Numbered from the stretch's first letter, positions 24,151 to 36,564 are shown. The stretch: 64,000 bases of DNA from Linum tenue (GCA_946122785.1 CAMGYJ010000004.1:59032679-59096678), one strand, 5' to 3'. Program-made: numbers and translations. The notes: a model not told the origin generated them from the sequence alone.

Positions 24151-24911
24151 AGATATAGTTTTGAGAGCACAAATAGGCACACGAGACTGATATCCTCAAA
24201 AACCTGATCACCAGTGTTTTCTTCCACGAAAAGTCGAGCATTTCCTTGAATTTTCAGATACCTTAAGTTTTAGTTCACCAGTAAGAGACCCAGTTTCCAG
24301 ATCATGTTCAAGTGCAAACTTATAATTTAGGGAGGGAAATTTGTTGGATTCGATAGGGATGTGATATGACGAGAGAACGGTTGAGAAAGAAGATCCTGAG
24401 GTAACCTGTATGTGGAAAGACCATCACTAGGGATGACAATGAGACGGGTTTACCTAAACCATCCTCATCATCGCTTTCAAATATTCAAACTCGTACCCGC
24501 CTCATACCTATGTGGGGGAAGGTTTTGCAAACCCATCCACTTTCCCATGGGTTTCGGGTATTGTCACGACCTTACTCTTGGTTGTGCAGTCCTAGCTCTC
24601 AAATCCGTTGGAGATGATAGGAAACCTTCTCTCAAACTCACAAGCAAGCAAAGAAAGACAAAGGAATGAGAGAACTCTCTAAGTGTATTGCTCTAAAAAA
24701 ATATGGGATGAGTACAAATGAGGGAGATGACTCATTATATATGACTCTCCACATACAATGCATCAATGCCCCTCATAATGGTCTTCTCCCCATTACTACA
24801 CCCATTAAGTCCTCCCATAATGCACTCCCTTAATACCACCCATAATGTGGCCCATAAGTGCACACTAAAACTCATAAAGGTTGGGAGAATCGTAGAGGCA
24901 CATCTATGCTT

Positions 24912-25832
24912 CTAGTCTTCCATACACGCCACATGTGTAGCCGCCATGTTGTCACCTTTTGGCGCCATGTCCTTTGCCACATGTGATATTCTCCCCCACC
25001 TAGTCTCGCGACGCCCTTGTCGTGGCTCTTCATCAGACGCCCTCCTTGCATTAGCGTCATTGCTTGCAAGGTCTTTTTGCGCCTTCCTCCAAGTCAAGGA
25101 TGGCCCTGGCATGCTCTCGAGCCTTGTGCTCCCATGATGTTGCGTACTCTTCCGCGGTCTTCTCCTTCGCGTCTTCGAGTGTAGCGCCTTCTCGATCATA
25201 GTGGCCTTTCTTTGCTCCTCTTGGCAAGTCGAGGATGGCTCATCCTCGTCTCTCGTGGCTCCACGATGTCGTGCATTCCTCCTCCTCGTCCTTCTCCAAC
25301 GAGTCTTTGAGTGATCCGCTTTCTCCACCATCGTTACCACTTCTTGCCTTGCCAAACACCCCTTGTTTGACTTGGGTTGCTCTCTCATCATGGGAACCGA
25401 TCTTGCTCTGCCTTCTATGCAGAATCTATTGGCGTAGGGAATCAGGAAAGGTTTCTCCCGCACCATGAACTCCATGCCGATGATGACCTGATAGTCATCT
25501 AATGACACCACCTCAAAGTCTGCCACCCCGGTCCATCCTCCAAGTTTGAGTGGCACCTGGCGCGCTACTCCATGAGTTCTTGTGGCTCTTGAGTTGGTAG
25601 CCTTCAGCCACCCATGTCGCTTCTTCTCGTATGTGATGCCTAGGCTTTGTGCTTCATCCACGTAGAGAAGGTTGCAGCTTGCCCTAGTGTCAACCAAAGT
25701 TTTTGTCTTTCTTTGGTTGAGCTTCGCCTCTACGAAGCATTGGTCGTGTTGCTCGGGGTGAGGAGGCCCTTCCATCCGCTTGATGGCGTTCAATCTCTTC
25801 ATGCAGCCATTCTTAGCAACATCGGGCTCCAC
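24912..25832 (-). pseudogene. Retropepsin plus Arg-rich tail, copy 1 (catalytic loop altered)
   Basis: A 306-codon open frame whose first half matches Ty3/gypsy-type aspartic protease: QCFVEAKLNQRKTKTLVDTR, then the flap region and VIIGMEFM. The catalytic triplet context normally reads DTGAS but here is DTRAS, which should abolish activity. The second half is Arg/Lys/Glu-rich with a two-unit internal repeat (ATMIEKALHSKTRRRRPRKS type). The frame then runs into the 3' LTR. In autonomous relatives reverse transcriptase would follow the protease. Confidence 0.8.
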
Positions 25833-26357
25833 TTTTGGAGTCGCCTCCTCTTCTTATTCTGATATTGAGCACTCTGCTAGCGCGGCCTTCATGGCCAAAA
25901 ACTTGTGCCTCTTTGGGAAATCTCTCACATGATGTGGACCATCAGTCCATCACAAAGAGAAGCAAGTAAGAGGTTTCTCAACCTTCTGATTACCGCCTTG
26001 GTTCGGCCTACAACGCCTTCGTGTATCTGTCATAGTTGTGCCCACCTCCATTGCCTTCGAACACCACGCTTTCCCCCAAGTTGTGGAACTTGACTAGGGA
26101 CTAGGCAATTGCCATTGCCTCGGCAAGACTTTGCACGCCTCGCCGTTGTAGCTCCAACTTCGCCCATGGTTGGAGGATGTCAAGGAAGGTGAACATGGCC
26201 TCCTTGTTGGTGTAGTCGGGGGATCTTGAGCAGCAATTTAGAAAACTCCTTCATATACCCTATAATCTCTCCTTCGTGAGCGATACTCCTTAGTCTCAAT
26301 CAAGCTTCAAAATCAACGTTCTCGGGGTATAATTGCCTCTTGATCTTCCTATTGAAT

Positions 26358-27023
26358 TCATTCCACGACTCCATCACCTTTACTAATATCGCCTTGGGTC
26401 CTTCTCCACCACAACACAACAACATCACTCGAATAAAGAGGTGTAGTTTTTACCTTGGTATTCTCATCTCGGATACCCGAAGCTTCAAAGTATTGCTCCA
26501 AGCTCCATAGGAAGTTCTCTAAAACCCTTGCATTTCTCGACCCTTGAAAGCTCTTAGGTCTTGAAATCTCTATGGTTGAGGTGGGTTGCACCGCGACAGG
26601 ACCGTTAGCCATGGCTCTCTTCACGAAAGTGACCTCACTCTTGAGGTCTGCAATCTCCTGCTTCATGACGATTAGCTCAGTTTGAACCGTCTCCTTCATA
26701 ACTTCAATTGTGTTGTTCATTGAGGTGGAGATGGTGTTATTGATGAGGGCCACAAGCTATTCACGAAGACCTTCATTGCCGACCTCCAAGCTCACCAATC
26801 GAGCCTCCAAACCTCGAACATCGCCTTGGATTTGGGTCAAGTTGGCTCCCAAATCCTCGATTGAGGTGACATCTTCGGCCACCTTCACTTCCACTCTAGA
26901 GACAAGCTTCTTTAGAGCCTTCACTGGATCACGAGTGCTGGAAGCGCCCTTTGGCCTCAAGCTCTTCGTGGGATCTCTTCCACGTTGCTTGTTGTCATCA
27001 GTCTCGACTTTTGATACCGACAT
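26358..27023 (-). pseudogene. Ty3-type gag, copy 1, interrupted by a stop codon
   Basis: The frame starts near 27,023 and covers SKVETDDNKQRGRDPTKSL and a coiled-coil stretch. It stops at about 26,757 and then continues in frame from 26,753 (NNTISTSMNNTIEVMKETV, then SLEQYFEASGIRDENTKVK, LWWRRTQGDI). Copy 2 has a sense codon where this copy stops, so this gag is a pseudogene. Confidence 0.8.
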
Positions 27024-28891
27024 TTCTAGTGAGGCTCTTCCTCTTCCTTTGGCTTTGCTTCTTCTTTGCTAGCACCAAGTCAAACCAGACTCTGATACCT
27101 TGTCACGACCTTACTCTTGGTCGCGCGACCCTAGCTCTCAAATTCATTAGAGATGCTAGGTAGTCTTCTCTCAAACTCACAAGCAAGTAAAGAAAGACAA
27201 GAAAAACAAAGAATGGGAGAATTCTTTAAGTGTATTACTCTAAGAAAATATGGAATGAGTACAAATGTGGGAGATAACTCTTTATATAGGCCTCTCCACA
27301 TACAAGGCATCAATGCCCCTCATAATGGTCTTCTCTCCATTACTACACCTATTAAGTCCCTCCATAATGCACTTCCTTAAAACCACCCATAATGTGGCTC
27401 ATAAGTGCACACTAAAACTCATAAAGGTTGGGAGAATCCTATAGGCATATATATGCTTCTATCTTCCATACATGCCACATGTGCACCCTCCATGTTGTCA
27501 CCTTGTTGGCGCCATGTCATCTGCCACATGTGACATTCTCCCCCACCTATTCTCGTGACGCCCTCGTCGCTTCGTTTTTGCGGAATGCCTTGATCGACCT
27601 CGAGCAGCCTTTCAGGACTCTAGAGCCTCGGTCGTGACAGTACCTGTAGGTAATACTCGCCCTGTAAATCCAACATCACTATACCTTTGACTTTACATGT
27701 AAAATTTCAATTATAACACTAAACATATATGATATATCACGAACTCAACAAAGATACAATTATTCTTAATACGGTTCAAATCATATCATCCTAAAATATT
27801 GATTAATCAATAAGATAGAGTATAATATGTTCCAATTTATTAGTTTCTAACTCTGATACATCTATTGATTAAGTAATAATTAACTAATATAATTATCTTA
27901 TTAACAAGAGGAAAAAGTGATAGAAGGAAAGGATAATTTAACGAAAGAAATTTGGTTTGGATTTGGGTGGTCACTAAATTTCATTTCTACTATTTATTGT
28001 CTTGAGTTACCTTTACAATCATTGATAAATTACAATTTGATTCATGTATTTTTTATATTTAAAGAAATAATCTTAGTGGAGCGGGTACGAGTATGTGTAT
28101 GGGCATGAGGCGAGGGAGGCTAAAACCATACCCGCTCATACCCATCACACTTTTTGCAGGTTTTACCTATATATCCACTGTATACCCAGTCAATACATGG
28201 ATTATCTCCATCAATTGGGTCGGGGACGGTTGGATACCCGCAATCATGAGTTTGATTGACATCCTAACCGTCATTGAAGGATGGCCGGAGAGAATGTTTT
28301 GGTCACAGAAGGGGGCTGATAATAATAGAAAGAGTGGACGTTCGCCATCTACAAACCCTAGTAAAAGGCCATTGCTTCAGCTAATTTCCGAGTTCTAGTT
28401 CTCTATGAGTCGACAAACAACAACCGTGTGAATTTTTTCCATCCATACGGGAACCACGATTTCCATACCAACTCTACCATTATTCAAACCTGAGATATCG
28501 ACGTTCAACTTGTGCATGCCCAGATCTTTATCGTTCCCAATGTTAGCTAGGAGCTCGAATTGGTCGAGGAGCGCCACCAATAGGTTGGGTTAAAGAACCA
28601 AGATTTTGTTAAGTCAAAACATATGTGGTATTTCAAAATACTAGCCGAGAAAGATGATATTAATCAAATGTTTCATTATTTATGTTTGAGAGCAGATAGA
28701 GTACAAAACTTCTATCTACAAAATCAAGATCTCTAGTCGTCCATCATATCACGATCTTACTACTATGATCAGCCCACACATTCATATTATTGTCATATGA
28801 GCATATCATGATACAACAGTGGTAATGATGACATTAACGTTTTTCGCTCTCAAAGATAAAATTTCATACTATCTTATCATTGTCATACCAC

Positions 28892-29886
28892 CAGCGGCGG
28901 ATCCAGGATATAGTAGAGCACTGGGCCGCATTTAGTAGAAAATTATATACATTAAACAAAAATATATAATAACTATTGTTTTCACGACGGTCTTTTAATT
29001 TAGCAAATTCATCAATAATTGAGTTTTCATCATGCCAATAACATACTATCTCTCAAGAAAAATAGCTAAGCAATCAGCCAAAAAAATCATGTCTTGTGCG
29101 CCACATTCTATTTTCCTTACCAAACGACCCCTTATTTATAACTCTCTCAATTCGCGATTTCAATACATATATACCAGTTTGATGGATAGGAATGGCCGAA
29201 GAGTTGAAGTACTTGAGGATAGGCGGAGCTATGGTAATGTGACTGTGTAAAAAGTACCTCTTAATTATGCATATATGAAATTGAACTCAAATTATTTTAG
29301 TTTACATAAAAATCCTTTACCACTACGCTACAACTTATGCAAAGTTGTCCATGCTTCCTATTTATTTCGAGAGCTAAACACTTATCGTGATGCATGAATG
29401 CATTGGTAACCCACTGTTAATTATGATCTATTGAGGAGAACAAGTTTGCATGTGCAACATTTTACTTAAAATGCTTATGGTCCAAGTGATGTCGCTTTTT
29501 TGTAGGGCGTTTTACTACAAAAATTGCTATTGAAACAAGGGTTTGTTCAAATTTGAATAGATTGGGAATTTAGTTAATAACTATGATTTTTGCTACCTTT
29601 TGAACCGTAACCCTAACATTTTGAGAGAAAAATCCAACCATAGGGTGAATTGAATTCAGTATGAATATTTAAAAAATCATAAATGTACCACACTTATCAT
29701 TTTTTTGCCTGGTTTGGAGAAAACGCATACAAAGGCTTTGCTAGATTGGGCTTGGTACCTACTACCTAGTACCAGAAAGAAAAGAAAATGCAAATGGGCC
29801 CTTATGAAATGAGTAGCCCATACTGCTTCTTCCAGGAGGAGGGCTAGGCCCGGGCCCAGTGTGGCCCTCCCCTGAATCCGCCGATG
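28892..29886. mobile_element. hAT element (TSD CATACCAC), 995 bp
   Basis: The 8-bp duplication CATACCAC lies at 28,884-28,891 and 29,887-29,894. Ends are CAGCGGCGGATCCAGG and, inverted, CATCGGCGGATTCAGG. No transposase was recognised inside; short frames are not convincing. Same terminal family as the element at 30,272-30,907. Confidence 0.9.
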
Positions 29887-30271
29887 CATACCACTATGTT
29901 AAATTTCATAATAACATCTCACCACTATCATACCATGATCTTATTACTATGATACGATTGAAAAATCCTCATATGTTGTGTGACATGCAATTGTCAATGA
30001 TTGGTGGCTTCACCCAGTATAATCGTCATTGATTACCTTAAGATATCCTCTTCTCATGGTATGCATCTAGTGCTTCCTGGAGCTGGCTATGTTTACACTA
30101 TGTGCAATTTTTTATAGCCATTATGAGAGGTATGGATTTGCTAAAAGAAAAATAAAATAAATATCATCTTGTAATTAATAATGATAGACAATAGTAAGAT
30201 GGTGTAAACATTTTTTCTAAAAATGTAAAATGAATATCATCTTATAAAGCACAAAAAATCTGATTTTTTAC

Positions 30272-30907
30272 CAGTGGCGGATCCAGGGGGTGGCCACTCC
30301 GGGCTCCGGCCCAGCCCTCCTCTGATTCGTAGTTAGTATAGTCTTTATGAATTTTTCGATTTTAGGCATTCGGTTCAGTGCTATTTTATAATAAGATTGG
30401 GTATAACTAGAAAAATCATTCAGATGCACATATTCAAATCACTACTCTAAATTTCGCCTAGAAATTTCAGTCCCAAAGATTATGCGTCTAAAAAAACAAT
30501 GAAACCTAAAATTCTAAAAGTTTAAAACGAAAAAGACTAAGAGAAATATGAGATTTGTTTCCTTGAAAATTTACTAGAGCAGCTGGTGGATGCAGGGATA
30601 GACACACAATGCAAATTAATTAGTCGATTGATTTTTCTAGTGTTGATGCTGCTCGTTTCAACAGCTACTACGAAGAGAACCTTTTCAACAATGAAACATG
30701 CGAGAACTGATTTGCTCAACAAAATGAGCGATGAATTTCTCGCCGATTGCTCTGTAGACTCCATTATTGATGCATTCTCTAAATTTAAATTCTGTCGGGT
30801 ACAATTTAAATTGCAAAAAAAAACTATAATCATTATGTTTTTTTTACAGTTCTAATTTTCTAATAAAATGCGGCTCAGTGCTCTTCTGTATTCTGGATTC
30901 GCCGCTG
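30272..30907 (+). mobile_element. hAT deletion derivative with transposase 3' end (TSD TTTTTTAC)
   Basis: The 8-bp duplication TTTTTTAC lies at 30,264-30,271 and 30,908-30,915. Ends are CAGTGGCGGATCCAGG and, inverted, CAGCGGCGAATCCAG. It keeps the last part of a transposase, so it is a deletion derivative of an autonomous element. Confidence 0.9.
30583..30855 (+). pseudogene. hAT transposase C-terminal dimerisation fragment
   Basis: The frame reads KLISRLIFLVLMLLVSTATT then KRTFSTMKHARTDLLNKMSD and EFLADCSV. This is the conserved C-terminal hAT dimerisation motif (LxLPVSTATxERxFSxMKxxKTxLRNxM). Everything upstream of it, including the catalytic core, is missing. Confidence 0.85.
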
Positions 30908-31110
30908 TTTTTTACGTACAATTTTTGAAATCCGACATAAAACGAATGAGATATGATCCGTTGAAATTTTTTAGAAGAGTTGGAAAATATTTTAACAACA
31001 CACTTGAAAATCCCGCCAACCTCAAAAAATGTTCCACTAAATTCTTTATTTTCCTCCATATCCCTTTATGATGTGGACTATCAAATCTCTCATTCTTCTT
31101 ATAGTTTTAT

Positions 31111-31936
31111 TGATGGATATCTAAAAGGGGTTTTGTATCGCAACTTAAGCTTTATTTTTTTCTCCAATTTGTTCCCATTGCCTTTATCGTAATCTCAAAT
31201 TTACCCTTCTGTTTTCTTTATGTCATGCTGCTGTGGAGTGGAGTAGCTCGACCTTTTCATTAAGCATATATCATAATCATACCAACCGAAAAGAAGTTTT
31301 TGACATATTAATTGCTCTCTTCATTTCGCTCTTTTTGGGTGGCATTCTTCTGTTTGCACTTCTTTTTCGGTTGCTTCCTGCGGCAGCTGCGCCTTTGCGA
31401 AAGTTCATCGATTTTGCGCGTCTTCTCAAGAGGCCCTTGCTTTGCTTGCGCCGGTGGTAAAAGAAAGTGCGGCAAGAAACTGTACGGAACGGACCCAGCC
31501 CCTTGAAAGTTGAAAGTGAGGTGACTTAATAAACAATTAATTAGGCTTATGATTAGGATCGCCATCACAAATCATCACATGAAACTCGGCGGTTTCTGGC
31601 TAGATCGAAATCACCAACTTTCGACGTGATGGAAACAAGTTGGGCTTCGAACCCACTCACGAGCCACCGCCATGAATTAAGAGTCTAGTATCACTATTTC
31701 GGAATTCGCATGCTCACTAAAGATAAGGTTGTCAACGTTGGTCCGATCGAAATAAGTGAATAGAGTTAATGGTCATATCACTTTAGCTTGTTTATATATA
31801 AGAAAAAATTCATAATATTATTTATATATTTATAAATTATATTTACACCTCATCTAATATATTAGTTATAACATAAAAGGAGATAGAGTGCTAGCACTTT
31901 AATTAATGGTGTTATAGTAATTATCATTTATCTTCC
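31111..31936. other. Intergenic with a short membrane-like open frame
   Basis: A plus-strand frame at about 31,260-31,460 encodes a strongly hydrophobic segment (LIALFISLFLGGILLFALLF) followed by a basic tail. There is no in-frame ATG in front of it, so I do not call it a gene. The rest is AT-rich. Confidence 0.3.
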
Positions 31937-32436
31937 GGGTTATATGTATAATATGCTCTTTTACTATGACGCTTTATCAAACATGCCCCTTTATTATTTT
32001 TTACATCAAACATGCCCCTGTACTTTGTAAAAATGATCAAACATGCCCTTTTGTTAAAATTTTCATCCAAAAACAGTTAAACAAGGCCGAACTTTAGTTT
32101 GGGCGACACAAATTACTAAAATATCCCTAATAAATGCACTTTAGACTTTTTTCTTTTGTCTTTTGTATAATCAAATCATTCAAATAATTTCACTTTTGAA
32201 AAGACATAGGGAAATAAAACAGCGTACAAAACTGATATTTTTCCTCCCATTTGTCGATGTCGGGTCGTCTAAATCTCGGTTCAACCATGATTGACGATTT
32301 TTTTAATGGAAATTTTAACAGAAGGGCATGTTTGATAATTTTTTCAAAGTATAGGGGCATATTTAATGTAAAAAATAGTAGAAGAGCATGTTTGATAAAA
32401 CATCATATTAGAGGGGGCATATTATACCTATAACCC
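31937..32436. mobile_element. Mutator-type MITE (TSD TTTATCTTCC)
   Basis: Ends GGGTTATATGTATAATATGC and, inverted, GGGTTATAGGTATAATATGC. The 10-bp duplication TTTATCTTCC lies at 31,927-31,936 and 32,437-32,446. The arms carry repeated ATCAAACATGCCC phrases and are inverted copies over about 150-180 bp. No transposase. Confidence 0.85.
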
Positions 32437-32489
32437 TTTATCTTCCCATTCCTCTCCTTTCCCCCTTTCTCTACATTGGTAATAGAGTT

Positions 32490-32665
32490 ATATATACAAA
32501 TTACTGTTTTGGTATCCAAACTTAATACATCTTAATATTTAGTGCCTAAAATTAATTTTGTTTACAATAAATCCTAAAAATATTAATGGAAATTGTGTTT
32601 AGTACCTAAAAATTTTCTCTCTTACATTTTGATACCTGAACTTTTAAATTTTTTTACAAATTGGT
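32490..32665. repeat. Repeat shared with the interior of the 6,881-7,434 hAT element
   Basis: TTTGGTATCCAAACTTAATA, TTAGTGCCTAAAATTAATTT, TTAGTACCTAAA and ACATTTTGATACCTGAACTT follow the same order as in 7,065-7,230. No ends were found here; it could be a decayed element of its own. Confidence 0.5.
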
Positions 32666-32959
32666 CCGTTGTTAAAGAAACTTCTGGGCTACTTTAAGAA
32701 ACTTGTGATGATGATTTTGTGGGGTGAATCTTCTCTTCCCCATTTAATTTCACAAGACACACATGACTCCGGACTGATCCCCTCCCCCAATTTTTATTAA
32801 TGACTAGCATGTCCCTCCGCCCCTTTCCCTTCATTAATTGTAGTCAACTCATTTAAATGAAAAAGTCATCCAAACTGCATGTTCCTATTGGTTGGAGCTA
32901 GTGTTAGCACTATGGCCTATGCTAACAAAAAAAAGTATTAGCACACTAGCCCCTCCCGT

Positions 32960-35258
32960 AATGACATATAACATAACACCAAAATAACAGTTCGTACTTG
33001 GATCCAACATATAATGAAAATTTAAACACACTTATATAACATCAATATTCAAATGTTCCAACCAAGAACTCTAATACCATCTCCAACAACTAAGCCAAAT
33101 TTCCAAAAATGCTAAACTACCTCCTTCAAGGCTTAAACAACAATTGGGAAAAGCTAAAAAGCCTAAAATTGGAGAAATTTCTGCCAAATACCCACTATAT
33201 AAAGACAAGAATGTCAAATTCTCACTCGAGTCGGTCCCTTTTTCAAGAAGCCGACGCGCGCAGGGGGGATAACACGCGTCAACTTCGCTTATAGCCGTTG
33301 TAAAGGAAAAAAACATAATTCTTGTTTCAGTACCTAAATTCAATTCCAACGACTCTATTATCCTCCAATAGCTATTTTCTCAACTTTCTCTACAAAGCCG
33401 AATGAACAATTGATGACACAACTCATTTTAATTAAAGCTGAATGAACAGTTGGTGATACAACTCATTCTGTTTAAAGCTGAATGAACAGTTGATGACACA
33501 TTTCATTCTGACTGAAGTGAAACCACAATTGATGACACCACTGAATTTGACAAACATGTGAAGTGTCTATGGTCAATTTGAACAAATTATTGTGATTTCG
33601 TCATTAAAATCATCATATTTAACGATAATTGTTTTTAGGCAAAATACAGCTGTATATCCACAACTATCAGGTTTGTGACAAATATATCCACAACTATCAA
33701 AATACATGAAATATCCATTTCTGTCCACTTCGTTAACTCCATCAGTTAACTTGATGACTGGACAGACGGTGGATGCTTAGTTGGCGTGTTTTTGACCCCA
33801 CTAAATGACGTGGATTAAAAGAGGAAAAAAACTAGGCAAAATACAGTTGTATATCCACAACCATCAGGTTTGTGACAAATATATCCACAACTATCGATAT
33901 ACACGAAATATCCAAAAATCGGAAGGTTGTGTGACAAATCTATCCACTTTCGTCTAAAACTATAACGGCGTGTCAGACGATGTTAAATTGACTAACGGAA
34001 TGCTAAATCGATGCCATCTCACTTGCCACATAAGCCAAAAAGCAACCAAACTTTACACTGCTATCTGTTAGACCTCGCTGCTGCAGTCTTCTCTGTTGGC
34101 GATGTGATTAGATTCAAGCTTTTTTTGTTTGAGGTTCAAGCTTGGTATCACCATGGCGCCGACTGCATGGAAGCTGTCGGATTAAAAGGGAGGCAATGGT
34201 TGGGGATTATGGTTGGAATCAAAATCTGGGCTTGGGTTAGGGTTATTTGGGGGTGGAGGCGTCTATCGGAGGAGGATCAGTGGTTATCGAGCATGTTTCG
34301 GGGTTGGATTTTTAGTCTCGCCGTCTGTGGGTTTTAGGATTTTTAAACTTTTTTCTCTTTTAATCCACGTCATTCAGTGGGGCCAAAAACACGCCAACTA
34401 AGCATCCACCGTCTGTCCAGTCGTCAAGTTAACTGACAGAATTAACGGAGTGGACGGAAATGGATATTTTGTGCATTTCGATAGTTGTGGATATATTTGT
34501 CACAAACCTGATAGTGGTGGATATATTTGTCACAAACCTGATAGTTGTGGATATACAACTGTATTTTGCCTTTATTCAACTAGCCTATTTGGCATCTAAG
34601 TGTAAAGTTTGGTTGCTTTTTGGCTTATGTGGCAGGTGAGCTGACATCGATTCAGCATTCCGTTAGTCAATTGAACGTCGTCTAACACGCCGTTATAGTT
34701 TCAGACGAAAGTGGATAGATTTGTCACACAACCTTCCCATTTTTGGATATTTTGTGTATTTCGATAGTTGTGGATATATTTGTCACAAACCTGATAGTTG
34801 TGGATATACAGCTGTATTTTGCCTTGTTTTTACGTCAAAATAAAAAAAAAAATATCAAAACATTCGTCTTAATTAACTAATACTACCTGTATACAAATAA
34901 TCTACAAACTATCTAATTAAAATGATGAAATCTACAATAAACTAGATTATCACAAAAGGGAAGATTTGACATTTTGGCATTGCTTGTTCGAGCAAAAATC
35001 ACTTTTGGAGTGCCAAAATGCCAAAACCATTTGGCATTCTAGCATTTTCTCAATTCCTTGTTGAAGGTGGTCTAAAGATAGAGTTAAGAGAATGACAAAA
35101 TTGATAAAATGTAAATTTCGCAAATCAAAGGAAAAAATAACGTTGTATGACCTCCAACCAGGAACATTGCTGCTGGTCGACCCGCGGATGTGTGACACCA
35201 ATTTTTTCTCACTTGATAAGGGTCAAACCGGGTTGAGCTGTGGGTTGACAACCTTGCT
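32960..35258 (-). mobile_element. Decayed hAT copy (48,838-49,290 family) split by a 2-kb insertion
   Basis: On the minus strand, 32,960-33,070 and 35,095-35,258 match successive parts of the intact 453-bp element at 48,838-49,290 (AACATTTGAATATT..., then TTTCGCAAATCAAAGG, GACCTCCAACC, GGGTTGACAACCTTG). Between them lies about 2 kb with its own weak inverted ends (CTCCAACAACTAAGCC near 33,083 and CCTTGTTGAAGG near 35,057), which contains the Mutator composite. The left end of the hAT copy is not found. Confidence 0.55.
33638..34823. mobile_element. Composite Mutator-type element with interleaved inverted repeats (TSD TTGTTTTTA)
   Basis: The 9-bp duplication TTGTTTTTA flanks it at 33,629-33,637 and 34,824-34,832. 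Outer ends start GGCAAAATACAGCTGTATAT. A second pair of such ends (…CAGTTGTATAT) lies inside at 33,835 and 34,570. The subterminal parts pair left-outer with right-inner and left-inner with right-outer. The 34,066-34,350 core is GC-richer, without a recognisable protein. Confidence 0.75.
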
Positions 35259-36153
35259 AACAACCTCCACTGTAGCAAGGGGAAAATAGGTGAAAATTCC
35301 ATTGGGTGCCACAATATATTAGAGGGGAAAATGGGAAAACCCTAAAAAGTAAAAGTAAAGGAGGATGTTCGCTTTCCGGATACTATTTTCGATCGTTCGC
35401 GAGCTTTTACTATTGAGGAATTTTACAATGCTTTAAAACAATGGTGATTTAGTTTTTGCCTTTATGTACAACTTGAAGTTGTACTTTTAATGTTATGATA
35501 AGTACAACTTCAAGTTGTACCATAACATAAAAGTTTAAATTTTCTTATTTTACAATTTCAATTTGTACCTTTAACGTTATTATATAACTTCAACTTGTAC
35601 TTTAAAACACCAATAATTTAAAGCATAGTAGAAGTGTTCTTTGCTATTTTAATTTTTTGTATTCTTTTTAACTGTATTTTAATCATGCTTAATTGTGCTT
35701 AAGTGTATTTTATGTTTTTTAAAAGTGCAGATCAATCTAATGGATGAATTTGATTTCCAATGACCAAATTAAAATTCTTGACATATCGTGTTTTTTTTGT
35801 CATTAATGACGTTGCATATAATATTAGTAATTTATTTTTTCATAATTAAAAATTTATATTAAAAATATCATTATAATTAATTATTAGTAACTATATAAAA
35901 TAATAATTAAATTATTTAAATAAAGTAACAAAATCAACACTAAAAACTGTTTATTGCTCTTTCGCATTTCTCCTCTTTCCTATAGCGGCTCCATGGCAGG
36001 ACAAAACAACACATCTTTTGGCTCTAGATTACCCATTTCCCCTTCCGATAGTGTAAATGAATTAGTCGATATTTAGATAGCATTTTCTTATTCAGGGTAT
36101 GTCGTACTCTAGATTTTTTTCAAGATACGATAGAAGTCAATATATATAAATAT
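35259..36153. other. AT-rich intergenic with a GTACAACTTGAAGTTGTAC palindrome
   Basis: A 19-bp self-complementary motif lies at about 35,466-35,484, followed by a near copy (GTACAACTTCAAGTTGTAC) at about 35,501-35,519 and weaker ones up to 35,600. No gene seen. Confidence 0.5.
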
Positions 36154-36564
36154 AGTGGCGTCTTCGGTGCACTCACTTTTTTGGGTGCATTCAGTGCACT
36201 CGGATCATAATCGTCATTCCGAACATGCGATTCATGTTAAAAAGATGTCAATCATCACTAATGATATTATGAACAATAACACACATGAATTTGCACAAAA
36301 AACATTAAAGATTTACTTTAATTTGAAGGATTTAGAGTTTAGAGATTTAGGGTTAGGGTTAGGGTTTACAATTTGTGTTTAGGGATAGAAATCAAAATTG
36401 GAGGTCTAGGGCTTAGGGTAATCCGCTAATTAGTTGTTATCATATGTTATATAATCATATTATACTACTTCTACAAATTAAAATTCAAAATCCGACACCT
36501 TAAGACTAATTTTTGAGTTGATGCATTGAACACACTCATTTTTGTGAGTGCACCGAAGTAGTCA

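Larger units (their letters stand above)
24562..27639 (-). mobile_element. Non-autonomous gag-protease LTR retrotransposon, copy 1 (minus strand)
   Basis: LTRs lie at 24,562-24,988 (3' LTR, outer TG-CA decayed to TA on the inner side) and 27,111-27,535 (5' LTR). The primer site next to the 5' LTR (minus strand AGGTATCAGAGTCTGG) fits initiator-Met tRNA. The interior encodes gag, an aspartic protease and an Arg-rich tail, with no reverse transcriptase, RNase H or integrase. A further 104 bp (27,536-27,639) resembles the 3' end of the internal region plus purine tract, as if a tandem copy had been lost by recombination. Closely related to the copy at 40,730-43,855. Confidence 0.85.
24428..28266. 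mobile_element. hAT element split by an LTR retrotransposon
   Basis: The left end is TAGGGATGACAATGAGACGGG and the right end, inverted, is TAGGATGTCAATCAAACTC. Subterminal GGGT/CCCA-rich parts match in type. The flanking 8-mers are ACCATCAC (24,420-24,427) and ACCGTCAT (28,267-28,274), 6 of 8 alike, as expected for an old duplication. Without the retrotransposon at 24,562-27,639 it would be about 0.76 kb. Confidence 0.6.
28620..31110. repeat. Dispersed AT-rich repeat, copy 2, split by two hAT insertions
   Basis: The non-hAT parts (28,620-28,891, 29,895-30,271, 30,908-31,110) line up in order with 23,040-24,150. Both hAT target duplications fall inside phrases that are continuous in copy 1, so the hAT elements inserted after the repeat was dispersed. 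Confidence 0.65.

Noticed and set aside
31233..31460. Short membrane-protein-like open frame
   Set aside because: There is no in-frame ATG, no conserved start context, and the sequence is flanked by transposon debris.
36346..36367. Telomere-like TTAGGG repeats
   Set aside because: Only three units, TTAGGG rather than the plant TTTAGGG type, and inside a small transposable element.
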